Below are positions 7,444 to 14,935 of a stretch of DNA of 64,000 bases, in pieces. The position numbers were made by a program, and so were the translations under genes. Within the stretch, counting starts at the first letter, position 1. Each line of letters opens with the position of its first letter. Origin of the DNA: Pseudomonas parafulva NBRC 16636 = DSM 17004 (lineage in GTDB: Bacteria > Pseudomonadota > Gammaproteobacteria > Pseudomonadales > Pseudomonadaceae); assembly GCF_000730645.1 (NCBI RefSeq), contig NZ_BBIU01000039.1, forward strand, positions 36,571 to 100,570, read 5' to 3'. The notes below the pieces were generated by a model. That model saw only the letters and a program-made list of their open reading frames with translations, was not told where the DNA came from and ran no database searches.

Positions 7444-8046
7444 ATGAGCGTACTCGTTGGCAAGAAAGCCCCCGATTTCACTGTACCGGCCGTGCTGGGC
7501 AATGGCGAGATCGTCGACAGCTTCAACCTGGCCTCGGCCATCAAGGGCAAGTACGGCCTGGTGTTCTTCTACCCGCTGGACTTCACCTTTGTCTGCCCGT
7601 CCGAGCTGATCGCGCTGGACAACCGCATCCCAGACTTCCAGGCCCGCAACGTGGAAGTGATCGGCGTCTCGATCGACTCGCACTTCACCCACAATGCCTG
7701 GCGTAACACCCCGGTCAACAATGGCGGTATCGGCCAGGTGAAGTACACCCTGGCTGCCGACATGACCCACGAAATCTGCAAGGCCTACGACGTTGAGTCC
7801 GAAGGCGGCGTGGCGTTCCGTGGCGCGTTCCTGATCGACACCAACGGTGTGGTTCGCTCGCAGATCATCAACGACCTGCCGCTGGGCCGTAACATGGACG
7901 AGCTGCTGCGTCTGGTCGATGCCCTGCAGTTCCACGAAGAGCACGGCGAAGTCTGCCCTGCCAACTGGAAAAAAGGCGACAAGGGCATGAACGCTTCGCC
8001 AGAAGGCGTTGCTGCCTACCTGAGCGAGAACGCCGGCAAGCTGTAA
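7444..8046 (+). CDS. Typical 2-Cys peroxiredoxin (AhpC/TSA family)
   Basis: This 200-residue peroxidase reduces hydrogen peroxide, organic peroxides and peroxynitrite. The peroxidatic cysteine is C51 in FVCPSE and the resolving cysteine C171 in EVCPANW, as in the Prx1/AhpC group. The ATG at 7444 follows CAGGAGATTACA. A TATGAT -10-like hexamer is at 7371-7376. No AhpF reductase gene is adjacent, so reduction probably relies on thioredoxin or another reductase. It lies next to the iron-handling genes, which fits a joint role in limiting iron-driven oxidative damage. Confidence 0.95.
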   Translation: MSVLVGKKAPDFTVPAVLGNGEIVDSFNLASAIKGKYGLVFFYPLDFTFVCPSELIALDNRIPDFQARNVEVIGVSIDSHFTHNAWRNTPVNNGGIGQVKYTLAADMTHEICKAYDVESEGGVAFRGAFLIDTNGVVRSQIINDLPLGRNMDELLRLVDALQFHEEHGEVCPANWKKGDKGMNASPEGVAAYLSENAGKL

Positions 8047-8090
8047 TGCCAGCCATTTGCCCAAGGGCTTGAACCTGCCCTGGGGGCATA

Positions 8091-8129
8091 AAAAAACCGA
8101 TGCTCGCGAACGGGCATCGGTTTTTTTTT
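8091..8129. terminator. Bidirectional terminator between peroxiredoxin gene and rnt
   Basis: CCGATGC (8097-8103) pairs with GCATCGG (8114-8120), flanked by an A-run and a nine-base T-run. Confidence 0.93.
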
Positions 8130-8154
8130 GCCGCAGGGTCGGCGGTACTGGGGA

Positions 8155-8823
8155 TCAACCCTGGCGCCAGCCGCCCATGTCCTTCCAGCGGTTGACGATG
8201 CCGCAGAACAGTTCGGCGGTTTTCTCCGTGTCGTAGCGGGCCGAGTGGGCCTCGCGACCGTCGAAATCGATGTCGGCGCTTTGGCAGGCACGGGCCAGCA
8301 CCGTTTGACCGTAGGCCAGGCCCGCCAGGGTGGCGGTATCGAAGCTGGAGAAGGGGTGGAACGGGTTGCGCTTGAGGTCGTTGCGCGCTACTGCAGCGTT
8401 AAGGAAGCCCAGGTCGAAGCTGCTGTTGTGGCCGACCAGAATGGCACGCTTGCAACCGTTGGCCTTCAGCGCCTTGCGGATGCCGCGGAAGATGTCGGTG
8501 AGTGCCGCTTCTTCGCTGACCGCCATGCGCAATGGGTGGTCCAGTTTGATGCCGGTGAACTCGAGTGCCGCTGCCTCGATGTTGGCACCCTCGAACGGTT
8601 CCACGCGGTGGAAGTAGGTGTGCTCCGGGAACAGGAAGCCTTTTTCGTCCATGCCGATGGTGACGGCTGCAATTTCCAGCAGGGCGTCGGTGGCGCTGTT
8701 GAAGCCGCCTGTTTCCACATCCACCACTACGGGCAGGTAACCGCGGAAGCGCTCGGCCATGGGGTGGCGTGAGCCCGTGTTGCCCTGGGTGTCCAGGTCG
8801 TCTTCGTACAGGTCCTCGCTCAC
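8155..8823 (-). CDS. rnt: Ribonuclease T
   Basis: This 222-residue DEDDh exonuclease trims the 3' ends of tRNA and other stable RNAs. The first acidic pair is D35/E37 in VDVETGGF, the third acid lies in GHNSSFDLGF, and the histidine/aspartate motif is HSARYDTEKTA. The start is GTG at 8823; this GTGA overlaps the pyrC stop by four bases, indicating translational coupling. The pyrC-rnt order matches P. aeruginosa PA3527-PA3528. Confidence 0.96.
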   Translation of the reverse strand: MSEDLYEDDLDTQGNTGSRHPMAERFRGYLPVVVDVETGGFNSATDALLEIAAVTIGMDEKGFLFPEHTYFHRVEPFEGANIEAAALEFTGIKLDHPLRMAVSEEAALTDIFRGIRKALKANGCKRAILVGHNSSFDLGFLNAAVARNDLKRNPFHPFSSFDTATLAGLAYGQTVLARACQSADIDFDGREAHSARYDTEKTAELFCGIVNRWKDMGGWRQG

Positions 8824-9866
8824 GCGCGTTCCTCCAGCAGGCGCCAGCGCAGCTTTTCTCCGGCGCGTAGCGGAATCACGGTCTGCTCGCCAAACGGCAG
8901 GCTGTCAGGGGCGGTCCATTCGTCACGCACCAGGGTGATGGTGTCGGTGTTCGCCGGCAGGCCATAGAACGCCGGGCCATGAAGGCTGGCAAAGCCTTCG
9001 AGCTTGTCCAGTGCGTTGCGCTGCTCGAACGCCTCGGCATACAGCTCGATGGCGGCATAAGCGGTGTAGCAGCCAGCACAACCGCAGGCGGCTTCCTTGG
9101 CATGGCGGGCATGGGGCGCCGAGTCGGTACCCAGGAAGAACTTTGGGTTGCCGCTGGTTGCAGCATCCAGCAACGCCACTTGGTGGGTATTGCGCTTGAG
9201 GATGGGCAGGCAGTAGAAGTGCGGGCGGATACCGCCAACCAGCATGTGGTTGCGGTTGTACAGCAAATGCTGCGCGGTGATGGTGGCGCCGACGTTGGCC
9301 GAGGCCTCGGTGACGAACTGGGCGGCATCCGCGGTGGTGATGTGCTCGAACACCACCTTCAAGGTAGGGAAGCGCTCGACCAGACGGCGCATGTGCTCGT
9401 CGATGAAACGCTTCTCGCGGTCGAACACGTCAATTTCGCTGCGGGTGACTTCACCGTGCACCAGCAGCGGCATGCCGACGTCTGCCAGCGCCTCGATGGC
9501 CGGGAAGATGTTGTCGATGCTGGTCACGCCCGAATCGGAGTTGGTGGTGGCGCCTGCCGGGTACAGCTTGGCCGCATGCACGAAGCCGCTGGTCTTGGCG
9601 GCCCGGATGTCCTCGGGGCTGGTGCGGTCGGTGAGGTACAGCACCATCAGGGGCTCGAACCGGCTGCCGGCCGGCCGCGCCGCCAGGATGCGTTCACGGT
9701 AGGCTTGGGCTTCAGCGGCATTGCGCACCGGTGGTACCAGGTTGGGCATGATGATGGCGCGGGCGAAGGTACGCGCCACATCACCAACGGTGTGGGGCAG
9801 GACGGCACCATCACGCAGATGGATGTGCCAGTCGTCGGGGCGCAGGAGGGTCAGGCGATCGGACAT
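8820..9866 (-). CDS. pyrC: Dihydroorotase
   Basis: This 348-residue zinc enzyme closes carbamoyl aspartate to dihydroorotate in pyrimidine synthesis. The metal-binding HIHLRDG lies at 14-20, and the lysine to be carbamylated is in AAKLYPAGATTNSDSG near residue 100. It is of the short PyrC type found in enterics and pseudomonads. The start at 9866 gives the family N-terminus MSDRLTLLRPDDWHIH; nine further upstream codons are unlikely to be translated. It is coupled to rnt. Confidence 0.97.
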   Translation of the reverse strand: MSDRLTLLRPDDWHIHLRDGAVLPHTVGDVARTFARAIIMPNLVPPVRNAAEAQAYRERILAARPAGSRFEPLMVLYLTDRTSPEDIRAAKTSGFVHAAKLYPAGATTNSDSGVTSIDNIFPAIEALADVGMPLLVHGEVTRSEIDVFDREKRFIDEHMRRLVERFPTLKVVFEHITTADAAQFVTEASANVGATITAQHLLYNRNHMLVGGIRPHFYCLPILKRNTHQVALLDAATSGNPKFFLGTDSAPHARHAKEAACGCAGCYTAYAAIELYAEAFEQRNALDKLEGFASLHGPAFYGLPANTDTITLVRDEWTAPDSLPFGEQTVIPLRAGEKLRWRLLEERA

Positions 9867-9933
9867 TGAGGATTCCAGGCGGGTCGAACTCAAGGCGCAA
9901 TGCTACCGGAAAACCCCCGGGCGAGCACGGGTA

Positions 9934-9960
9934 TCAAGTTTTCCGCGTGCTGTCCGATAG
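9934..9960 (+). promoter_or_regulatory. FliA (sigma-28) promoter of motY
   Basis: TCAAGTTT (9934-9941), an 11-bp spacer and TCCGATAG (9953-9960) match the flagellar consensus TAAAGTTT-N11-GCCGATAA at 7 of 8 and 6 of 8 positions. It lies 36 bp before the motY GTG start. Confidence 0.8.
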
Positions 9961-9996
9961 CCTGAAAGTAAGTTGTCGAACTCTGTGGAGCCACCC

Positions 9997-10953
9997 GTGC
10001 GCCAGCGTTACCTAGCCCTGTTCACCTTGTGCGCCAGCCTGCCGGCCGGCGCGCTGACATTCCAGACGCGCATGGAGAATATTGCCTGGAAGGTCGAAGG
10101 TGACCTGTTCGAATGCCGGCTCATCCAGCCCATCGAGGGTTTCGGCAGTGGCGAGTTCGTGCGCCGTGCCGGCGAACAACCGGTCTTCCAGTTGCGCTCG
10201 GACAGCAACGCATTGGGCGCCGGCGGCGCCAGCCTGCTGGCAGCGGCGGCGCCGTGGCAGCCCGGGCGGGGTGACATCAACCTGGGCAATGTGCGGCTGG
10301 CGCGCACAGGGCTGTTGTTCAGCTCGTCCCAAGGCCAGGCCAGCCGCTTGATAAACGGCCTGCTGGACGGGCGCAGCACCGTGGTGCGCAACTTTACCGG
10401 CGAGGGCGGCAGGCCGATGGAGGTGCGCGTGTTGCCGGTCAGTTTCGCCAAGGCCTACGGCGATTACCAAGTGTGTGCGGCCAAGCTGCTGCCGGTCAAT
10501 TACGACCAGGTGCGCCAGACCCAGGTCGGCTTCCCAGGCGGGGGTATCGACCTGGACCAGAACGCCAAGGCGCGCCTGAACGTGATCCTGGACTACATGA
10601 AGGCCGACCCCACGGTCAACCAGGTGGAACTCAATGGCCACTCGGACAACAGCGGCAACCGCCTGACCAACCGCGACCTGTCGCGCCGTCGTGCCTTGGC
10701 CGTGGCAGATTACCTGATTGCTCACGGCGTGCCGGAGGAACACATCACGGTGCGCTTCCACGGCGAACGTTATCCGCTGGCGAAGAACTCCACGGCCGCG
10801 AACCGAGCACGCAATCGACGCGTCAGTATCGAACTGGAGCGCGTTGCCGTGGCTGAAAAGCCGGCTGAGAAACCCGCGCAGCAGGTGGCACCTGCTGCGA
10901 CGGGCGCTGGCGCTGCAGCACCGGCCCAGGCACCGGCTGCCAAGGCACCCTGA
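9997..10953 (+). CDS. motY: Sodium-type flagellar motor accessory protein MotY (OmpA domain)
   Basis: This 318-residue periplasmic protein has a signal peptide of about 20 residues, a MotY-type N-terminal domain (motifs ECRLIQPIEGFGSGEF, PWQPG, and FAKAYGDYQVCAAKLLP) and a C-terminal OmpA-like peptidoglycan-binding domain (NGHSDNSGN, NRARNRRVSIEL). In Pseudomonas MotY stabilises the flagellar stator complexes. The GTG at 9997 was chosen because TGGAG precedes it and the signal peptide starts there. A low-complexity Ala/Pro tail ends the protein. Gene order with pyrC and argG matches PA3525-PA3527, and the upstream FliA promoter supports the call. Confidence 0.92.
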   Translation: MRQRYLALFTLCASLPAGALTFQTRMENIAWKVEGDLFECRLIQPIEGFGSGEFVRRAGEQPVFQLRSDSNALGAGGASLLAAAAPWQPGRGDINLGNVRLARTGLLFSSSQGQASRLINGLLDGRSTVVRNFTGEGGRPMEVRVLPVSFAKAYGDYQVCAAKLLPVNYDQVRQTQVGFPGGGIDLDQNAKARLNVILDYMKADPTVNQVELNGHSDNSGNRLTNRDLSRRRALAVADYLIAHGVPEEHITVRFHGERYPLAKNSTAANRARNRRVSIELERVAVAEKPAEKPAQQVAPAATGAGAAAPAQAPAAKAP

Positions 10954-10965
10954 GGCCTGAAACTC

Positions 10966-11047
10966 CGTCGCGCCGCCATAATTTCTTGTCGCTTTGTCGT
11001 CAGAAGCTGTCGCGCCACTGTAAATCCGCACGCAACGCCGTTAGAAT
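10966..11047 (+). promoter_or_regulatory. argG promoter with three ArgR half-sites at 21-bp spacing
   Basis: Hexamers CGTCGC (10966), TGTCGC (10987) and TGTCGC (11008) are exactly 21 bp apart; the first and third are followed by N8-AA, the second by N8-CA. This is the TGTCGCN8AAN5 direct-repeat pattern of Pseudomonas ArgR. A TAGAAT -10 lies at 11042-11047, so the third site covers the -35 region. Confidence 0.7.
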
Positions 11048-11082
11048 CGGGCCTTTTCCGTACAACCCCGTGGAGTGATGGC

Positions 11083-12300
11083 ATGGCGGACGTAAAAAAG
11101 GTCGTACTGGCGTATTCCGGCGGCCTTGATACTTCGGTGATTCTCAAGTGGCTGCAAGATACCTACAACTGCGAAGTGGTGACCTTCACCGCTGACCTGG
11201 GGCAGGGCGAAGAGGTCGAGCCGGCGCGCGCCAAAGCTCAGGCGATGGGCGTCAAGGAGATCTACATCGACGACCTGCGCGAAGAATTCGTTCGCGACTT
11301 CGTGTTCCCGATGTTCCGTGCCAACACCGTCTACGAGGGTGAGTACCTGCTGGGTACTTCCATCGCCCGTCCGCTGATCGCCAAGCGCCTGATCGAGATC
11401 GCCAACGAAACCGGCGCCGATGCCATTTCCCACGGTGCTACCGGCAAAGGCAACGACCAGGTTCGCTTCGAACTGGGTGCCTATGCCCTCAAGCCAGGCG
11501 TGAAGGTGATTGCGCCATGGCGTGAGTGGGACCTGCTGTCCCGCGAGAAGCTGATGGACTACGCCGAAAAGCACGGCATCCCGATCGAGCGCCATGGCAA
11601 GAAGAAGTCGCCTTACTCGATGGACGCCAACCTGCTGCACATCTCCTATGAGGGCGGTGTGCTGGAAGACACCTGGACCGAGCACGAAGAAGACATGTGG
11701 CGTTGGAGCGTGTCCCCGGAGAGTGCCCCGGACCAGGCGACCTACATCGAACTCACCTACCGCAACGGTGACATCGTCGCCATCGACGGTGTAGAGAAAA
11801 CCCCTGCGACCGTGCTGGCCGACCTCAACCGCATCGGCGGCGCCAACGGTATCGGCCGTCTGGATATCGTCGAGAACCGTTACGTGGGCATGAAGTCGCG
11901 CGGCTGCTACGAGACCCCTGGCGGCACCATCATGCTCAAGGCACACCGTGCCATCGAGTCGATCACCCTGGACCGTGAAGTGGCTCACCTCAAGGATGAG
12001 CTGATGCCCAAGTACGCCAGCCTGATCTACACCGGCTACTGGTGGAGCCCAGAGCGCCTGATGCTGCAGAAAATGATCGATGCTTCGCAGGTGAACGTGA
12101 ATGGCGTGGTTCGCCTGAAGCTGTACAAGGGCAACGTGACCGTGGTTGGCCGCAAATCGGACGACTCGCTGTTCGATGCCAACATCGCGACGTTCGAAGA
12201 AGACGGGGGCGCCTACAACCAGGAGGACGCTGCCGGCTTCATCAAGCTCAATGCGCTGCGCATGCGCATTGCGGCGAACAAAGGTCGCTCGATGCTCTAA
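11083..12300 (+). CDS. argG: Argininosuccinate synthase
   Basis: This 405-residue enzyme joins citrulline and aspartate with ATP to give argininosuccinate, the step after ArgF. The nucleotide-binding loop AYSGGLDTS starts at residue 9, and the citrulline/aspartate-binding stretch ATGKGNDQVRFE is present. The ATG at 11083 follows GTGGAGTGATGGC. Its own promoter carries ArgR-type sites, and a strong terminator follows at 12321-12347, so it is monocistronic. Confidence 0.97.
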   Translation: MADVKKVVLAYSGGLDTSVILKWLQDTYNCEVVTFTADLGQGEEVEPARAKAQAMGVKEIYIDDLREEFVRDFVFPMFRANTVYEGEYLLGTSIARPLIAKRLIEIANETGADAISHGATGKGNDQVRFELGAYALKPGVKVIAPWREWDLLSREKLMDYAEKHGIPIERHGKKKSPYSMDANLLHISYEGGVLEDTWTEHEEDMWRWSVSPESAPDQATYIELTYRNGDIVAIDGVEKTPATVLADLNRIGGANGIGRLDIVENRYVGMKSRGCYETPGGTIMLKAHRAIESITLDREVAHLKDELMPKYASLIYTGYWWSPERLMLQKMIDASQVNVNGVVRLKLYKGNVTVVGRKSDDSLFDANIATFEEDGGAYNQEDAAGFIKLNALRMRIAANKGRSML

Positions 12301-12320
12301 GCGTCAACGGCTGCCTGAAG

Positions 12321-12347
12321 AACCCCCGCCCTGTGCGGGGGTTTTTT
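12321..12347 (+). terminator. Terminator of argG
   Basis: CCCCCGC (12323-12329) pairs with GCGGGGG (12335-12341), followed by six Ts. Confidence 0.92.
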
Positions 12348-12366
12348 GTGCGCGAAAGCCAAGCGC

Positions 12367-12846
12367 TCAGCTCGCCACAGCGGGGCTCGGCGTGTTCATC
12401 GGGCTGATGGAAAGGCGAATGCGTTGGCATGTTTGCAGGTTGCAGAATTGCCAGGTGCGTGCCGGTTCCGCGGGCTCGGCCAACGTGAGCAGCAGTTGCT
12501 TTTCCAGTAATTGGCAGGCATCTGGCCCGGAAAACATGAAGGTCACCTGCTCGGCGTTTATCGGTTCATTGTTCAATGCTGCCGTTTTTGAATCCGTATC
12601 GCGTGTGGGTGCCCCATCAGCCGATACCGCCCGGGGAAGGGCGGGGCTGTAGAACGACTTGTAATTGAAGTTCAGCGTCAAGAAGAACAATGCCGTTAGA
12701 AAAAACGGGAAGCCGACCAGGAACCACGTGTAGAGCTTCTGGCTGGCCTCGCTCAAGAACGGCAGTGTGGCGAGCGCGGAGGCTTCGATAATGCCGGCGA
12801 AGATGGCGATGATGGTCAGCGGGGCAACTGGTTGTACTTGTGGCAT
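12367..12846 (-). CDS. Hypothetical membrane protein, two transmembrane segments
   Basis: I do not recognise a family for this 159-residue protein. Two hydrophobic segments lie at about 10-30 (LTIIAIFAGIIEASALATL) and 40-60 (FLVGFPFFLTALFFLTLNF). They are followed by a soluble region of about 100 residues holding two close cysteines in FCNLQTC. A GCAGGAG site supports the ATG at 12846. It stands alone, convergent with argG and divergent from the response regulator gene. The C-terminal part may be an effector or ligand domain on one side of the membrane, but nothing in the sequence fixes its role. Confidence 0.7.
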   Translation of the reverse strand: MPQVQPVAPLTIIAIFAGIIEASALATLPFLSEASQKLYTWFLVGFPFFLTALFFLTLNFNYKSFYSPALPRAVSADGAPTRDTDSKTAALNNEPINAEQVTFMFSGPDACQLLEKQLLLTLAEPAEPARTWQFCNLQTCQRIRLSISPMNTPSPAVAS

Positions 12847-13213
12847 GGGGCCGTCTCCTGCGGAGTGGACCCATGATTACCCTACACGGCTGCTCACGTA
12901 GAAGCCTGCACTGTTTCCCCGGCTGGGAAATATCCCCTGATTTGCCCGATGAACCTCATTTTCGGCTTTATAGTTTCCACTATCGCCCAAGCTATTGTTA
13001 CTTATTCCAATCGTATCGAGTGGGTGGCGCTGTTACGCTTACTTGCAGGTATAGATAATAGTCTTGTTACAACTATAATTATTAGTTGTAGGAAATTTCT
13101 GTAAGTGCTGTAAGGCCCTTCTGTTCATCTATTTCCAAGATAAAACCCCGCGCCATCCTTACTTCTGTCGGTTATCGTGGCGCACTAACGCAACAGCAAT
13201 GAATGGATATCGC
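12847..13213. other. Intergenic region upstream of the response regulator gene
   Basis: This 367-bp region is markedly AT-rich between about 12990 and 13150. It holds the inverted repeat at 13068-13090 with a TATAAT in its centre. I see no open frame with a ribosome binding site, no terminator and no known RNA. Confidence 0.6.
13068..13090 (+). promoter_or_regulatory. Inverted repeat around a perfect -10 element
   Basis: TACAACTA (13068-13075) and TAGTTGTA (13083-13090) are perfect inverted 8-mers with a 7-bp spacer. A TATAAT (13074-13079) overlaps the left arm and spacer. It lies 124 bp before the response regulator start and has no clear -35, as expected for a site where a regulator controls the promoter. 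Confidence 0.45.
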
Positions 13214-13837
13214 ATGAACAAAGTGCTTATCGTGGACGATCATCCGGTGATACGTCTGGCCGTACGCATGCTGATGGAGCGACATGGGTATGACGTCGTC
13301 GCAGAGACCGACAACGGGGTGGCGGCCCTGCAGCTCACCCGGCAGCATCTCCCGGACATCGTGGTACTGGACATTGGTATCCCCAAGCTCGATGGCCTTG
13401 AGGTAATCGCGCGCATGGCCAGCTCCAGCCCGGGCAGCAAGGTGCTGGTGCTGACCTCCCAGGCGCCGGGTAACTTCTCCATGCGCTGCATGCAGGCGGG
13501 GGCGGCAGGCTATGTGTGCAAGCAGCAGGAACTCACCGAGTTGCTCAGCGCCATCAAGGCTGTACTGTCGGGCTACAGCTATTTCCCCAACCAGGCACTG
13601 CATGCCTCGCGTGGCAGGTGCGGGGGTAGCGAAACAGAGATGGTCAACCGCCTCTCGGCGCGCGAGATGACGGTATTGCAGCAACTGGCAAGGGGGCGGT
13701 CCAACAAGGAAATAGCCGACAGCATGTACCTGAGCAACAAAACGGTCAGTACCTACAAGTCTCGGCTGCTGCTCAAGCTCAATGCACGTTCCCTGGTGGA
13801 CCTTATCGAACTGGCGCAGCGGCAAGGGCTGAACTGA
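13214..13837 (+). CDS. NarL/FixJ-type response regulator (RocA/BvgA-like)
   Basis: This 207-residue protein has a receiver domain (1-120) with acidic pair D8/D9, phosphoacceptor D53, a switch threonine at T81 and K103. A LuxR-type helix-turn-helix (about 143-207) follows, with SAREMTVLQQLARGRSNKEIA. It should bind DNA as a dimer when phosphorylated. The closest remembered group is P. aeruginosa RocA1/BvgA-like regulators of fimbriae and biofilm. No histidine kinase gene is adjacent, so it is an orphan here. The start was set at MNKVLIVDDH. Confidence 0.85.
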   Translation: MNKVLIVDDHPVIRLAVRMLMERHGYDVVAETDNGVAALQLTRQHLPDIVVLDIGIPKLDGLEVIARMASSSPGSKVLVLTSQAPGNFSMRCMQAGAAGYVCKQQELTELLSAIKAVLSGYSYFPNQALHASRGRCGGSETEMVNRLSAREMTVLQQLARGRSNKEIADSMYLSNKTVSTYKSRLLLKLNARSLVDLIELAQRQGLN

Positions 13838-13848
13838 TCCCCATGGGT

Positions 13849-13871
13849 AAAGCCTCCTGCAGGGAGGCTTT
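13849..13871. terminator. Hairpin between convergent response regulator and PA3496-type genes
   Basis: AAAGCCTCC (13849-13857) and GGAGGCTTT (13863-13871) form a perfect 9-bp stem with a 5-nt loop. The T-run is only the three stem bases, so termination strength is uncertain. Confidence 0.55.
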
Positions 13872-13878
13872 GCGAAGG

Positions 13879-14055
13879 CTAGAAGTCGTAGTCGAAATCA
13901 GCCAACTGCTTCTGCAGGCGGCGTTCCTCAAGCAGGTTATCGATGGTGCGACGTTTGCTCAGGTTGGTCTTTGCCGGTTCCACTTGAGGCTCTGCATCCT
14001 CCTCAGTGGCAACAAAATCATCTTCGATCGACAGGTCGTCTTTGTCGGTACTCAT
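13879..14055 (-). CDS. PA3496-family small acidic protein
   Basis: This 58-residue protein begins MSTDKDDLSIEDDF and ends in a basic then acidic helix (SKRRTIDNLLEERRLQKQL). It matches the small Pseudomonas family represented by PA3496, which carries the database description putative envelope integrity protein. It has no signal peptide or membrane segment. The neighbouring nth gene is the same as in P. aeruginosa (PA3495), which supports the assignment. Its biochemical role is unknown. Confidence 0.8.
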   Translation of the reverse strand: MSTDKDDLSIEDDFVATEEDAEPQVEPAKTNLSKRRTIDNLLEERRLQKQLADFDYDF

Positions 14056-14159
14056 GCGTCGCTCCAAGCCAAGGGGCCGATGGCCGACCTTATAACCAGA
14101 AAGCGCACGCTGGTAAAAAAGATTTTTTCAATCGAGACGGGCAGTTTTCAGCTATCGGT

Positions 14160-14798
14160 TCAATCGTCACTGGTTTTGTGCTTGTATTCGCACAAGTCCT
14201 CGATACGGCAGCTTCCACAGCGCGGCTTGCGGGCCTGGCAGACGTAGCGCCCGTGCAGGATCAACCAGTGGTGGGCGTCGAGCAGGTAGTCCTTGGGCAC
14301 GAACTTGACCAGTTTCTTTTCCACTTCCAGTACGGTCTTGCCCGGTGCGATGCCGGTGCGGTTGCTGACCCGAAAGATATGGGTGTCTACGGCCATCGTC
14401 GGTTGGCGGAAGGCCGTGTTCAGTACCACGTTGGCCGTCTTGCGCCCGACACCGGGCAAGGCCTCCAGGGCTTCGCGGGTTTCTGGCACCTGGCCGCCAT
14501 GACGCTCGATCAACAGGCGGCACGCCTCGATCACATTCTTGGCCTTGCTGTTGTACAGGCCGATGGTCTTGATGTACTGGCTAAGGCCATCCACGCCGAG
14601 GGCATGGATGGCCTCGGGGGTGTTGGCCACTGGAAACAGGCGCGCGGTGGCCTTGTTGACCCCCACGTCGGTGGACTGGGCCGACAGGGTTACCGCCACC
14701 AGCAGCTCGAACGGCGTGGTGTAGGCGAGCTCGGTCTTTGGGTCGGGGTTGTCTTCGTGCAGCCGGCGGAAGATTTCCAGGCGTTTGGCGGCATTCAT
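14160..14798 (-). CDS. nth: Endonuclease III
   Basis: This 212-residue DNA glycosylase/AP lyase removes oxidised pyrimidines. The helix-hairpin-helix with catalytic K120 is in LPGVGRKTANVV, D138 is in AVDTH, and the C-terminal 4Fe-4S ligands are C-x6-C-x2-C-x5-C in the CQARKPRCGSC region. In many pseudomonads it ends an rnf/rsx operon. Here the upstream neighbour on the same strand is metG, separated by hairpins, so it is probably transcribed separately. Confidence 0.97.
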   Translation of the reverse strand: MNAAKRLEIFRRLHEDNPDPKTELAYTTPFELLVAVTLSAQSTDVGVNKATARLFPVANTPEAIHALGVDGLSQYIKTIGLYNSKAKNVIEACRLLIERHGGQVPETREALEALPGVGRKTANVVLNTAFRQPTMAVDTHIFRVSNRTGIAPGKTVLEVEKKLVKFVPKDYLLDAHHWLILHGRYVCQARKPRCGSCRIEDLCEYKHKTSDD

Positions 14799-14867
14799 GG
14801 AGTCGAGGTGTTCCTGGAAGGCGTTGATGGGCAGATGAGCCAGGCATCAGCCACGTAATGCGTGATG

Positions 14868-14926
14868 GCGGGCAGCGCCCCTGGCCACTGCCCGCTGTTC
14901 GAGAGTGGGGCCGCATCAGCGGCCCC
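14868..14926. terminator. Two GC-rich hairpins downstream of metG
   Basis: GGGGCCGC (14907-14914) with GCGGCCCC (14919-14926), and GCGGGCAG (14868-14875) with CTGCCCGC (14888-14895), are perfect 8-bp stems. Neither has a T-run, so they may stabilise or pause the metG transcript rather than end it. Confidence 0.4.
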
Positions 14927-14935
14927 GGTCGACAG

